A stretch of 64,000 nt of DNA from Chryseobacterium sp. ERMR1:04 (GCF_001297705.1 NZ_LIRF01000008.1:372001-436000), one strand, 5' to 3'. Numbered from the stretch's first letter, positions 52,072 to 61,400 are shown. Numbers and translations: made by a program. Notes: a model not told the origin generated them from the sequence alone.

Positions 52072-52785
52072 ATGAAGGCTCTAATTTTTGCAGCAGGAAA
52101 AGGTACCCGTCTGAAACCTTTTACAGATCATCATCCCAAGGCTTTGGCTAAGGTGAATGGCATCCCTCTTTTAGAAAGAAATATAAACTACCTCAAGAGT
52201 TTCGGAATCACTGATTTCGTGATCAACATCCATCATTTTGGAGATCAGATCGTTGAGTTTTTGAAGAAAAACAACAACTTCAATTGCAACATTGAGATTT
52301 CAGATGAAGCCAACGAACTGCTGGAAACTGGTGGTGGTTTGATTTTTGCTAGAAGATTCCTTGATCATGGGGAAGATTTTTTAATCATGAATGCAGATAT
52401 TTTAACAGAGATAAATATTACTGATCTTGTAAACTATCATAAAAAGATAAAAGATTTCGCTACTTTAGCCGTTTCGGATAGGGAAAGTTCAAGAAAATTA
52501 CTTTTCAACGATGAATTGGTTTTAAGAGGATGGCTTAATGTACAAACCGGCGAACAAAGACTTGCAGAATTTAACAAAGGATTCAAGGCTTTGGCTTTTA
52601 GCGGTGTTCATTGTATCAACCCTATCATTTTTAACAAAATAAAAAGAACAGGCAAATTTTCTATTATGGAAGAATATCTGGACATCATGCAAACTGAGCA
52701 CATTCATGGTTTTGTGCACGATAGCGTTTTGATAGATGTTGGAAGACCAGAATCTGTAATAGAAGCCGAAAAATATTTTAAATAA
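52072..52785 (+). CDS. nucleotidyltransferase family protein (MurU-like)
   Basis: 237 residues, cytoplasmic. It opens with ALIFAAGKGTRLKPFTDHHPKALAKVNG, here quoted by its key parts: the GxGTRLxPxT nucleotide loop and PKALxxVxG. ELLETGGGLIFAR and DFLIMNADILTEI hold the metal-binding Asp. These are hallmarks of small sugar-1-phosphate nucleotidyltransferases; length fits MurU (MurNAc-1-P uridylyltransferase) better than longer RmlA or GalU. With the AmgK-like kinase upstream it would give UDP-MurNAc. The next gene starts six bases after its stop. Confidence 0.85.
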   Translation: MKALIFAAGKGTRLKPFTDHHPKALAKVNGIPLLERNINYLKSFGITDFVINIHHFGDQIVEFLKKNNNFNCNIEISDEANELLETGGGLIFARRFLDHGEDFLIMNADILTEINITDLVNYHKKIKDFATLAVSDRESSRKLLFNDELVLRGWLNVQTGEQRLAEFNKGFKALAFSGVHCINPIIFNKIKRTGKFSIMEEYLDIMQTEHIHGFVHDSVLIDVGRPESVIEAEKYFK

Positions 52786-52790
52786 TTGTC

Positions 52791-53546
52791 ATGATGGAAC
52801 TTGATGGAACGAGAGATGAAAGTTTGGTAAACCCGGCACTTGATAGCAACGAAACAAAACTACATAACAGTTTAAAACAAAAAACCTGGGACGAAATCAT
52901 TACCAAAGACAGCTGGATGGTTTTCAAGGTAATGGCTGAATTTGTAGATGGTTATGAAAAGTTGGCTAAAATAGGACCTTGTGTTTCTATTTTTGGTTCT
53001 GCCAGGCTAAAACCAGATACTAAATATTACGATATGGCAGTTGAGATTGCCGAAAAAATAACGAAACTTGGTTTCGGAATTATTACCGGAGGTGGACCTG
53101 GAATTATGGAAGCCGGAAATAAAGGAGCTTTTAATGCTAAAGGAACCTCAATAGGTTTAAATATTGATTTGCCTTTTGAACAGCATTTTAATCCTTATAT
53201 CAACAAATCCTATTCTATGAATTTTGATTACTTCTTCGTAAGAAAAGTAATGTTTGTAAAATATTCTCAAGGGTTTATTGTAATGCCGGGCGGATTTGGA
53301 ACACTTGATGAACTTACCGAAGCAATGACGCTCATCCAAACCAATAAAATAGGAAAATTCCCTATTGTTTTGGTAGGATCTGAATTTTGGGGAGGATTGC
53401 TAGATTGGTTTAAAGCAACTTTATTAAAAGAAAAAATGATTGCAGAAGACGATTTAGATCTTTACAGAGTGGTAGACACGGCTGATGAAGCGGTTGCGCA
53501 CATTAAAGCGTTTTATGATAAATATTCTGTGAACGTAAATTTTTAA
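52791..53546 (+). CDS. LOG family protein (TIGR00730-type Rossmann fold)
   Basis: 251 residues. Motifs GFGIITGGGPGIMEAGNKGA and PGGFGTLDELTEAMTLIQT (PGGxGTxxE) define the LOG/lysine-decarboxylase-like family. Members are often cytokinin-riboside-5'-monophosphate phosphoribohydrolases or act on other nucleoside monophosphates. An extra N-terminal ~70 residues (WDEIITKDSWMVFKVMAEFV) is typical of the longer bacterial subgroup. It is six bases after the MurU-like gene, likely co-transcribed. Start at the first of two ATGs. Confidence 0.88.
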   Translation: MMELDGTRDESLVNPALDSNETKLHNSLKQKTWDEIITKDSWMVFKVMAEFVDGYEKLAKIGPCVSIFGSARLKPDTKYYDMAVEIAEKITKLGFGIITGGGPGIMEAGNKGAFNAKGTSIGLNIDLPFEQHFNPYINKSYSMNFDYFFVRKVMFVKYSQGFIVMPGGFGTLDELTEAMTLIQTNKIGKFPIVLVGSEFWGGLLDWFKATLLKEKMIAEDDLDLYRVVDTADEAVAHIKAFYDKYSVNVNF

Positions 53547-53605
53547 TTGGCATATTATTTGTGACTTTATAAACAACAACTATGATTGTAAATCTATTAA
53601 TTAGA

Positions 53606-54076
53606 ATGAAAAAACTTTTATATATATCAGGAATATTAACATTTTTTGTGTTAACGAGTTTCATGAGTGTAGACTTTTTCTCTTCAATGACTAAAGTTGA
53701 TTATATTGATGGAAGCAAGACGTTGAAGTTTACTACAAAGATGAATACAGCCCATATTTCGGATGCTATAAAAATAAATCCTAACACAGCAGGGTTTGAA
53801 GCAGAAGTAAAGAAATATGTAAATAATAACTTCGACGTGTATGTTAATGATTCTCCAAAAACAATTACTTTCACAGGAAGTCAGGTAAGCGGAGAAACAG
53901 TTTGGGTATATTTTGAGACCAGCGGAGTGTCAGATATCAGTACCATGAAGATTAAAAATACGATCCTTTTAAGTGCTTTTCCGAAGCAGATTAACATTGT
54001 GAGTATCGCTTATAAGGGAAGTCAGAAAGTAATGAATTTCCAACGCGGAAAAGAAGTGAATGAAGTTTCTTTTTAA
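53606..54076 (+). CDS. exported protein, possibly DUF6702-like
   Basis: 156 residues from ATG 53606, preferred over 53582 because MKKLLYISGILTFFVLTSF is a compact signal peptide. The mature part begins SMTKVDYIDGSKTLKFTTKM and is beta-rich with a motif AGFEAEVKKYVNNNFDVYVN followed by TVWVYFETSGVSD. The layout resembles the DUF6702 family of Bacteroidota exported proteins, but I am not certain. It has its own terminator at 54101. Confidence 0.7.
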   Translation: MKKLLYISGILTFFVLTSFMSVDFFSSMTKVDYIDGSKTLKFTTKMNTAHISDAIKINPNTAGFEAEVKKYVNNNFDVYVNDSPKTITFTGSQVSGETVWVYFETSGVSDISTMKIKNTILLSAFPKQINIVSIAYKGSQKVMNFQRGKEVNEVSF

Positions 54077-54100
54077 AAGCGAAAAAATTTAAAATTATAC

Positions 54101-54127
54101 AACCATTGCAAAAAGCAATGGTTTTTT
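54101..54127 (+). terminator. intrinsic terminator
   Basis: AACCATTGC (54101-54109) and GCAATGGTT (54115-54123) form a 9-bp stem with loop AAAAA, followed by a T-run. Confidence 0.85.
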
Positions 54128-54151
54128 GTTAGACTTTGAATTCAAATAAAT

Positions 54152-54574
54152 ATGAAAGTAAAATGTATTAGCAAACAAATTTTGAGTGATAATAAATTAT
54201 TAGCAGAATGGGCAATACATTCAGAATTAGAAATCACAGTCAATAAAGAATATACAGTTTTCGCTATTGGTAAATATTTAAACGCCCTATTTTATTATAT
54301 ACTTGGAGATGAATCTAATTCTTATCCTCTTTCATTTCCAGCACAATTATTCCAAATAATAGATTCCAGAGTATCTAAATATTGGGAAACAAATTTGGTC
54401 AAGATAAATTCTTGGGAAGATTTAGATATTCAAGATGGTGATATTATTAGCTTCAGAGAATGGACAGTAAAAGGCGACAGTTTCTATGAAAACCTATTAA
54501 ATGAACAAAGATCAGAAGTATTTCTATTTAATAATTATTGTGACAAAATTTTGAATGAACATATATCGTTCTAA
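54152..54574 (+). CDS. hypothetical cytoplasmic protein
   Basis: 140 residues, no signal peptide, acidic. Two parts are visible: VNKEYTVFAIGKYLNALFYY with ILGDESNSYPLSFPAQLF, and LDIQDGDIISFREWTVKG. The end (LNEHISF) is polar. The size and composition recall small immunity proteins, but no toxin lies beside it, so I assign no function. It is the last plus-strand gene before the minus-strand DUF5689/TonB operon. Confidence 0.6.
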   Translation: MKVKCISKQILSDNKLLAEWAIHSELEITVNKEYTVFAIGKYLNALFYYILGDESNSYPLSFPAQLFQIIDSRVSKYWETNLVKINSWEDLDIQDGDIISFREWTVKGDSFYENLLNEQRSEVFLFNNYCDKILNEHISF

Positions 54575-54641
54575 TAAAATTACTGCCTGTGGAGAATTTA
54601 AAGTAAGACCTTTTATTTCTCATTCATAGCCTGAAAACAAA

Positions 54642-54675
54642 AATCCGCCTCAATGCTGAGACGGATTCTTTTATT
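54642..54675. terminator. bidirectional terminator between convergent genes
   Basis: AATCCGCCTCA and TGAGACGGATT pair with one mismatch around a short loop. Runs of A on the left and T on the right allow use in both directions, by the plus-strand 54152 gene and the minus-strand 54713 gene. Confidence 0.7.
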
Positions 54676-54712
54676 GATGATAAGAATACTCCTATTCTAA
54701 ACTATCTTGATA

Positions 54713-56143
54713 TTACTCAATTTTGATGTTATCAATCTGAAGATCGTAAACTCCTCCACTACCTGTTTTGATAGCAAACATGTTTTTTCCGGCTGTTAAA
54801 TTAAGATCTGTTAGACCCGTAACATTCAGCTCGATCAATCTCCATTGTCCGTTTGTATTGATTGATCCCGAATATGCATTAGCACTTTCAGTATCTAAGA
54901 TAGCACCAGTTGTAAATGTTCCTAAGTTATATGTATAAAAAGCTGTACCAGGGGTACCTGTAGTTTTATATACGTTAAAAGAAAGCGATTTTCCTGTTGC
55001 TGTACCTTTGATATACATTGTAATTCTCTTCGGAGCAGCTGGTAATCCTGTAGCAGCATAAGCCGTAAACACATAATCATTTGATGGTGGTACTGTACCT
55101 TTAATCTGAAGTGAATTTGTACCGTTATATCCCAAACCAATACCTTGAGTAGCATAAGGCTTAATTCCAAAGGTAGCATCTATATTGGCTATAAAGTTCG
55201 TCCAGTTTTCAAAATCAGAACTCGGGAAAAGATTCACAGCAGAAGCAGAAGGGTTTTCTGGTGCTCCAGGAGAGAATCTTGCGTTGGTAAAGACCATATC
55301 ATTCAGACTTCTGATATATGCTTGCTCTGTGAAAACTGTAGCTGTAGGATTAGTTGGGCTAGTATAACGACTTAAGCATAGAACGATATCCCCACTTTTT
55401 GCGTAATTTGGAGAGATTGGTGATTTAGCAAACGTTGCGAAATTACTGAAACGAAGATCTAATCTCGCCGCTTTTTTATCTGTAATATAACGATCTCCTG
55501 TTGCTGTATCATCACCAAAATTCTTTGTTAATTCTGCATCTTCGAACTGAACATTCTTAATTTTGATCAATTGGTTGATGTGTGCGCCATTTTTAAGAGC
55601 CTCAGCGATAGAATTAAATTCCAAAGGTATCATTGCAGCTACAACCGGCTTTTGTCCGTCACAAACTCTCGCCATATAGTTCGAAAGTTTATTTGGGTTA
55701 ATTCTTCCAACTGAGTAGCTTGGATCGTAAGAACCAATTTTGATATTTCCATTAGAAGCCTGAACAATAAGTCCCTTTAAGTTAATTCTAACCATAGCTC
55801 CTGTAGGGAAATCCAAATACTGGTTTCCTCCGTCAATGTCCACCTCTATCCCTTGCGTTGGGTTTTCCGGCTTATCCTGAAGGAACATCATTTTGTAAAT
55901 ATTTCCAGATTCATCATTTGAACCAACATAGGCTTCAACGATATAATCTTCAGTAATAATATCAGTTGCACCCGGTTTAGGCTTTGCAATGGTTGCAAGA
56001 TCTGTTAATTTATGATTAGCTGCCGCAAATTTGTTAGTACACTTAATTTCCGGAACTTCGTAATCATCGGACTTTACACAAGACGATAACGTCAACATTG
56101 AAAGGGCACTAAATATAGCCGCTTTAAAATATATATTTTTCAT
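54713..56143 (-). CDS. DUF5689-like surface lipoprotein
   Basis: 476 residues. Lipobox LSSC at the end of the signal peptide, then VKSDDYEVPEIKC, an acidic surface-export-like start. The N-half (IITEDYIVEAYVGSNDESGN, QGIEVDIDGGNQYLDFPTGA, LKGLIVQASNGNIKIGSYDP) fits the DUF5689 OB-like domain. The C-half (SDFENWTNFIANI, TAGKNMFAIKTGSGGVYDLQ) looks like a carbohydrate-binding/choice-of-anchor beta-sandwich. It lies 26 bases downstream of a TonB receptor and likely forms a SusD-like lid or ligand-binding partner for it (inference). Confidence 0.85.
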   Translation of the reverse strand: MKNIYFKAAIFSALSMLTLSSCVKSDDYEVPEIKCTNKFAAANHKLTDLATIAKPKPGATDIITEDYIVEAYVGSNDESGNIYKMMFLQDKPENPTQGIEVDIDGGNQYLDFPTGAMVRINLKGLIVQASNGNIKIGSYDPSYSVGRINPNKLSNYMARVCDGQKPVVAAMIPLEFNSIAEALKNGAHINQLIKIKNVQFEDAELTKNFGDDTATGDRYITDKKAARLDLRFSNFATFAKSPISPNYAKSGDIVLCLSRYTSPTNPTATVFTEQAYIRSLNDMVFTNARFSPGAPENPSASAVNLFPSSDFENWTNFIANIDATFGIKPYATQGIGLGYNGTNSLQIKGTVPPSNDYVFTAYAATGLPAAPKRITMYIKGTATGKSLSFNVYKTTGTPGTAFYTYNLGTFTTGAILDTESANAYSGSINTNGQWRLIELNVTGLTDLNLTAGKNMFAIKTGSGGVYDLQIDNIKIE

Positions 56144-56169
56144 TGTTTTCGATTTTTTAAATTTATTTA

Positions 56170-59052
56170 TTAGAATCTAAATTGAAGATTAACAAAATAA
56201 GATCTTCCCTGAGAGTACCAGTATTTAGGAGCAAATACCATATTTCCGCTATCATAATCACTTGTATAGTCATTATAGTTTACGTTTCTGGTCTGTTCAA
56301 ACCCTCCTGTAATATAATTTTTATTATTAAGGATGTTATTAATAGATGCAGATACCAATACATAATACTTACCGATCATCCATGATTTACCTGCGTTAGC
56401 ATTCAAGAAGAATGAGCTAGGCAATTTAGTAGGCGTAAGAACTCTTGCCAATTCTTCAGGAGTTACGTTGTCATAAGGTACTCCCGGGGTATTTGGATTG
56501 GAATAAAACCTTTCTGTTCTTGTTACCGGAGACGGATCTAAGAATGAGTGTCCGAAGTAGTTCCAGCTTGCACCAACCCACCAGTATTTAGGGCTGCTAT
56601 ACCTAAGACCTAAGTTATATGCCTCTTGAGGTGTTCCTCCCTGTCTGTAATTTTTTAATGTAGCCTCTCCCATATTAGTATATGATCTCGAAACTAAATT
56701 ACCATTACCATCAAGCTCTCTAAATGTTCCAACTGCGTCAGATGCAAAATAAACAGTAGGGTTATTGGTATAAGTATATTGTCCTACACTCAATAATCCA
56801 TTAGCCGTTAAAGTAGGCGTAATTTTCACCTGTGCACCCAGCTCAATTCCCATATTTCTCTTGTTAGCACCCGCAAGTACCTGAGTAATAAATGCACCGT
56901 CCTGAACTGGAGTCTGATCACCATTTTCACTCAAGGTAGTAAGCTTAACACCCTGTGCAAAATATCTCTGTACACTTGTTTCATTCTGAGTATTAACAAG
57001 GTAACCGGTTAATCTCACTTTAACAATAGGAGTAGATATTACATAGCTCAAATCATTAGCATCAATAACAACGTTCTTGATATTTGGAGTTACAACACCA
57101 CTTACTCTTGTATTAAAATAAATATCATTTAAGAATGGAGACTGTGAGTAGTATGCTCCATTATAAACAAGGAAGTTTCTACCGTTGATTCTATAAGTAA
57201 TCTGACCTTTAACACCAACATTCCAAAAGTTTTTAGTCTCTCCTTTTCCGTAAGATGACTGATATAGGTAATGCTGAAATAAACCTTCTCTACTGTTGGT
57301 AGTATACCCGAATAATCCAGAAACAAAAACATCAAATTTACCTGTTGAGAATTTTACTGCCGGATTTATTTTTATTTCCTGTCTTCTAAAAATATAATCA
57401 TACCCGATCTTATCTCCTTCTCTTTTTGCAACAGAAGCATCATCTTCTTTTGTATTGTATTTACCCCAAACACTTCCTGCATCAGTATTGGATGCAAACG
57501 GATCCATATTCAGAGCGAAATCAGCCCCTAATAAATCGTTCACCTCTCTGTACTGCTCAGATTTATAATTTTGATAAGATGCATTTAAAATGAAACGAGA
57601 AGTATCATTAAAGTTATAAGTATAGTGGGTTGATACATTAAATGTTTTATCATCTTTCACATCATCTACTAGGTAATAAGCTGCTCTCCTACCGCCAAAC
57701 TGCGACATATAAAGATCACCGTTTCTGTTGGCATTATAAAGATTATCCCAGTTGATTTGCGTACGTGATTCATCGTTATTAGTCCACCAATCCGTAGTAA
57801 TTCCAATATTCTCAGCTTGTGCAGGAGCAGGATTTTTATAATTCAACCAATAGCTTGGTAAATTACGGTAGTACGTTGGTGAAGGGTTATTCGCTCTGTA
57901 CCAATCCAATCTTGAGCTATAGTCTTTTCCGAACTGATAAGAAACGGATGTCCATAATTGAGACTTCTTATTGATCTTCCAGAAATCCTGTAATTGGAAC
58001 AATGGCTGGAAGCCTCTTCTTACCCTCTCGCTTCTTTTCTCTCCACCTTGCCATCCCCAATATGAGTTGTAATGAATTCCTCTGAAATCATAAACCTCCT
58101 GAGTATTTGGACTAGAAGTACTTCTAGTATATTTAGAACCAATGGCATTAAATGTCATGGAATGGTTGTCACTGAATTTCTTTTCAACCCCAAGATAACC
58201 GCTGTATGCATCATAGAAAGTTCCTTCTTGTATACCTTCCTGAGCCCACCTTCTGGCGATCATCCCTGTAAAAGCCCAACCTTTCTTACTCATTCCTGAA
58301 GAATATCTGTAAGATAATCTGTTGGTATAGTTTCTGTTCGTCAATGAATACGTCAACTGACTTCCTTTTCTATAATCGCTTGCTTTTGTATTTTTATAAA
58401 TAACGGAACTGTTTCCACCAAATGCATATTCTGATGGCGAATGATTTTGAGAAATTTCCGGGTATCTCGTGATTTCATTAAGACCACCCCAATTTCCAAA
58501 ATCGACATTACCATTATCAGATTCAACCATAGAAACACCATTCAACATTGATTCTGCTGACCTACCATCAATTCCTCTAGGACGGAACCAATAAAATCCT
58601 AAATCAAATGCTGCAACTCTACTGAATACATCCTGAGAAGACTGTAGCAAACCTACGGTAGAAGATTGGCTGTTACCACCACCTTCATCACCACCACTAC
58701 CACTGTCGATAATTGCTAATCCCTGATCTGCATTCGTAAGAGCAGAATACAGCGTAATAGCCCCTAGATCTTTTCTTTTCTCGTCACTGACTACATCAAA
58801 CTCCATTACTTTTGTTTCGTAATTCGATTTTGCAATCACAATTTGGTAATGCCCCGGCTGTAAATCAACAAACTGGAAATATCCAATTTTATCGGCCGTT
58901 ACATCATTTTCATTCCCTTTTAAATTCACTCCGGCCTTTTCAATAGCCTTTCCGTCAGCATCCTTAAGATACGCAAATACTGTAGTTTGCGCAAAATAGA
59001 ACGAAGCAGGAAGTAAAGTAAATAAAGAGACTAATGATAGTTTTTTAATCAT
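56170..59052 (-). CDS. TonB-dependent receptor with carboxypeptidase-like N-domain
   Basis: 960 residues. Signal peptide ending SFYFAQ, a regulatory-like beta-sandwich at about 22-105 (VFAYLKDADGKAIEKAGVNL; FQFVDLQPGHYQIVIAKSNY), a Gly/Ser-rich linker, then a plug (VAAFDLGFYWFRPRGIDGRS, GGNSSVIYKN). The barrel ends RSYFVNLQFRF with terminal Phe. A TAAATTTG -7 box lies at the complement of 59114-59121, 61 bases upstream of the ATG. It is first in an operon with the DUF5689-like lipoprotein and divergent from an exported nuclease-like gene, so nucleic-acid fragments or phosphate compounds may be the cargo (inference). Confidence 0.9.
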   Translation of the reverse strand: MIKKLSLVSLFTLLPASFYFAQTTVFAYLKDADGKAIEKAGVNLKGNENDVTADKIGYFQFVDLQPGHYQIVIAKSNYETKVMEFDVVSDEKRKDLGAITLYSALTNADQGLAIIDSGSGGDEGGGNSQSSTVGLLQSSQDVFSRVAAFDLGFYWFRPRGIDGRSAESMLNGVSMVESDNGNVDFGNWGGLNEITRYPEISQNHSPSEYAFGGNSSVIYKNTKASDYRKGSQLTYSLTNRNYTNRLSYRYSSGMSKKGWAFTGMIARRWAQEGIQEGTFYDAYSGYLGVEKKFSDNHSMTFNAIGSKYTRSTSSPNTQEVYDFRGIHYNSYWGWQGGEKRSERVRRGFQPLFQLQDFWKINKKSQLWTSVSYQFGKDYSSRLDWYRANNPSPTYYRNLPSYWLNYKNPAPAQAENIGITTDWWTNNDESRTQINWDNLYNANRNGDLYMSQFGGRRAAYYLVDDVKDDKTFNVSTHYTYNFNDTSRFILNASYQNYKSEQYREVNDLLGADFALNMDPFASNTDAGSVWGKYNTKEDDASVAKREGDKIGYDYIFRRQEIKINPAVKFSTGKFDVFVSGLFGYTTNSREGLFQHYLYQSSYGKGETKNFWNVGVKGQITYRINGRNFLVYNGAYYSQSPFLNDIYFNTRVSGVVTPNIKNVVIDANDLSYVISTPIVKVRLTGYLVNTQNETSVQRYFAQGVKLTTLSENGDQTPVQDGAFITQVLAGANKRNMGIELGAQVKITPTLTANGLLSVGQYTYTNNPTVYFASDAVGTFRELDGNGNLVSRSYTNMGEATLKNYRQGGTPQEAYNLGLRYSSPKYWWVGASWNYFGHSFLDPSPVTRTERFYSNPNTPGVPYDNVTPEELARVLTPTKLPSSFFLNANAGKSWMIGKYYVLVSASINNILNNKNYITGGFEQTRNVNYNDYTSDYDSGNMVFAPKYWYSQGRSYFVNLQFRF

Positions 59053-59289
59053 AGTATATTATTTTTTTAAACACTTTTCACCTTAGTTATCAACAAGTTA
59101 AAACTTGGGGGCACAAATTTAATCAAATTTTATAATTTAAAACTTTTTTAACATTATTTTTTCTTAACATTGCAAGCTTTTAAGGAAAAAGCATGTAGCT
59201 CTTCATTAAATTATTATAAATTTACAATTATTTAAAACTGAAAGAGTTAAAAAAAAGTAAATTTGTCGATTAATTAATTTTAATATTCA

Positions 59290-60480
59290 ATGAGAAAATT
59301 TTTAAGTTTTTGTGCCGTTATTTGTTCGGTCATAACTTTCGCACAACAGCAAGGCAAATTAAGAAAAGTTGCCGCGGTAGGTTTTTTAAACGTAGAAAAC
59401 CTTTGGGACACCATACGTTCCGCAGATTACATAGACGGTACAAAAGATATAAAAAATCCGGCTTTTCACAGAAGTATTCCTTTAGACTCTATTAAGTTTT
59501 TAGAAGCTGAAAAATATGACGGACAATGGAGTGACGGCGCTCTGAAAGGTAAAAAAGCAGTAAGATACCAAAGTGGTTCTGAAGAATTTACTCCGAAAAG
59601 TCCTAAAAATTATAATACTAAAATTTACAATGCTAAATTGGCTAATGAAGCTAAAGTAATTTCAGAATTGGGTTCACAATATACCAAAACTGCACCTGCA
59701 GTTGTAGGCTTGATTGAGGTTGAAAACAGACAGGTTATTGAAGACCTAATTAAGCAACCGGCTTTAGCAAAATTCGATTACGGAATCATTCACTATAACT
59801 CTTATGACTACAGAGGAATTGATGTAGCCCTGATCTATCAAAAAAGAAGATTTACCATAACCAATTCTCTTAAAAAAGAGTTGAAAGTTTACGGAGATAA
59901 CGGAAAAAGAGAATACACTAGAGATATATTAGTTGTTACAGGTTTCCTTGATAACGAAAAAGTAGCTTTCTTTATGAATCACTGGCCTTCCAGAAGAGGA
60001 GGTGAAGCGATTTCTTTACCAAAAAGAAATGCCGCTGCTGCTTTACTGAAACAACAAATGGACAGCATAAGAACAGCCGATCCTACTACAAAATTGTTTG
60101 CTATGGGCGACTTTAATGATGATCCTGTAAGCTCAAGTTTAAAAAATCATTTAAAAGCACAGGCAAGTCCAAAAGACTTAACAGAAGAAACTCCTTATCT
60201 TAATCTAATGTATCCTTTATACAAAAAAGGGATTGCTTCTTTAGCGTATCAGGATGCTCCTAACTTATTTGATCAGATCATTGTTTCTAAGAATCTAATC
60301 TCCGATCAGGTAACTAAAGAATATTCTGTTTTTAAAGCTGAAATCTATGCTCCGGCTTATTTAGTTAATAAAGAAGGAAATTATAAAGGCTATCCTTTCA
60401 GATCCTGGAACGGGGATCAGTTTACAGGAGGCTATAGTGACCACTTTCCGGCATTTGTCATTCTTCAAAAAGAACCATAA
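59290..60480 (+). CDS. exported endonuclease/exonuclease/phosphatase (EEP) family protein
   Basis: 396 residues. Signal peptide ending VITFAQ. EEP motifs are in order: GFLNVENLWD, GLIEVENRQVIEDL (metal-binding Glu), YRGIDVALIYQ, FFMNHWPSRRGGE, FAMGDFNDDPVSSSL (Asp-x-Asn) and YSDHFPAFVIL (catalytic Asp-His). The family contains DNases, phosphodiesterases and phosphatases. It is divergent from the TonB/DUF5689 operon across 237 bases. A TAAATTTG -7 box at 59258-59265 lies 24 bases before ATG. Extracytoplasmic nuclease role is likely, substrate not proven. Confidence 0.88.
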   Translation: MRKFLSFCAVICSVITFAQQQGKLRKVAAVGFLNVENLWDTIRSADYIDGTKDIKNPAFHRSIPLDSIKFLEAEKYDGQWSDGALKGKKAVRYQSGSEEFTPKSPKNYNTKIYNAKLANEAKVISELGSQYTKTAPAVVGLIEVENRQVIEDLIKQPALAKFDYGIIHYNSYDYRGIDVALIYQKRRFTITNSLKKELKVYGDNGKREYTRDILVVTGFLDNEKVAFFMNHWPSRRGGEAISLPKRNAAAALLKQQMDSIRTADPTTKLFAMGDFNDDPVSSSLKNHLKAQASPKDLTEETPYLNLMYPLYKKGIASLAYQDAPNLFDQIIVSKNLISDQVTKEYSVFKAEIYAPAYLVNKEGNYKGYPFRSWNGDQFTGGYSDHFPAFVILQKEP

Positions 60481-60485
60481 AATAT

Positions 60486-60514
60486 AAAGCACTCGATTCG
60501 GGTGCTTTTTTTGT
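60486..60514 (+). terminator. intrinsic terminator of the EEP gene
   Basis: AAAGCACTC (60486-60494) pairs with GGGTGCTTT (60500-60508) with one wobble pair, followed by more T, six bases after the stop. Confidence 0.8.
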
Positions 60515-60522
60515 GTAACTTT

Positions 60523-60657
60523 ATGAATATAGAAAATCTAATTTTACTATTATTCATCACATCTATTCCTTTTAGTTGTTCAGCACAAGCCAATTCTAAA
60601 AGTGATAAGGAAAAATCAGAAATGAAACCTGAAAATTTACTTAAAGAAATAAAATGA
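60523..60657 (+). CDS. 44-residue putative lipoprotein
   Basis: A short frame, MNIENLILLLFITSIPFSC, encodes a signal peptide with a lipobox (PFSC, Cys19) followed by a highly charged 25-residue tail (SKSDKEKSEMKPENLLKEIK). It begins eight bases after the EEP terminator. It could be a real small lipoprotein or the intact 5' end of a decayed longer gene; the DNA to 60750 contains only a nine-codon fragment. Otherwise 60481-60833 holds two terminators and nothing else. Confidence 0.4.
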   Translation: MNIENLILLLFITSIPFSCSAQANSKSDKEKSEMKPENLLKEIK

Positions 60658-60754
60658 GCTAGTTTATTTTAAATAATCATTAATAAAAATATCACATGAA
60701 AGAATTTGTACAATGGTCAAGATGAATATGGGTAGGCTTCGTCTAGTTTTAAAT

Positions 60755-60794
60755 AATAAAAGAATCTATCCATAATAAGATAGATTCTTTTATT
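60755..60794. terminator. bidirectional terminator
   Basis: A perfect 16-bp stem (60755-60770 with 60779-60794, core AAAAGAATCTATC) around an eight-base loop, with built-in T and A runs. It probably ends the minus-strand gene at 60834-61304 and any transcript through the 60523 frame. Confidence 0.75.
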
Positions 60795-60833
60795 TATAGG
60801 TATAAGAATAAACAATAGAAAAATATATTGTTA

Positions 60834-61304
60834 TTATTTAGTCGCCTCAATAATACTTCCCGTTACTTCTTCATTGAGTCTTCTTTTATCAAACCCAAAT
60901 GGAATTTTATCTATTGACCAACCTTCTTTTTCATTAATATTTTTTTTTCTCAAGCTATCAGTTATATCATAATCGTCTAAAATCATAAATCCATTTTTAA
61001 TATTAACAGAGTCATAAACCACAAGATATTTTCTGCCCTTAATGAAATTTCCATCAACGTGCGGCTCTTTTATACCTTTTTGTGTATAGAATTCATAATC
61101 ATACCCATCTCCTGTTGATTTACTATAGAATCTATCTGTTAAAATAGTTCCAGTTGTATATTTAAGATTTTTAAGCATATCTTTATTTAGTATTGCTGTA
61201 TCGGAAAACTTAATATATAGAACTAAAAATACCAACAATAACGCGCTAGCAATAAGTAATTTTATACTGTCTTTATTATCATCCATAAATTTATTTATTT
61301 TCAA
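60834..61304 (-). CDS. hypothetical single-pass membrane protein
   Basis: 156 residues. One membrane helix (IKLLIASALLLVFLVLYIKF, about 14-33) precedes an extracytoplasmic beta-rich domain with TTGTILTDRFYSKSTGDGYD, FIKGRKYLVVYDSVNIKNGF and a charged C-terminus. The pattern (a translocated domain that 'says' YxYEFYTxKG and VVYD) recalls DUF3592-like proteins, without certainty. The start may also be the ATG at 61286 (MDDN). It is monocistronic between two strong terminators. Confidence 0.6.
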   Translation of the reverse strand: MKINKFMDDNKDSIKLLIASALLLVFLVLYIKFSDTAILNKDMLKNLKYTTGTILTDRFYSKSTGDGYDYEFYTQKGIKEPHVDGNFIKGRKYLVVYDSVNIKNGFMILDDYDITDSLRKKNINEKEGWSIDKIPFGFDKRRLNEEVTGSIIEATK

Positions 61305-61400
61305 TAGTAATAGGAACGAGAACCTGTTGGTTTATACTTTTATTTCTAACTAAATAAACCTCTCTAATAATTGACAAATGTATCATTAAAAGCTATTAGA

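Noticed and set aside
60696..60725. Nine-codon frame MKEFVQWSR
   Set aside because: Too short, with no signal or conservation evidence. Possibly a fragment of a decayed gene.
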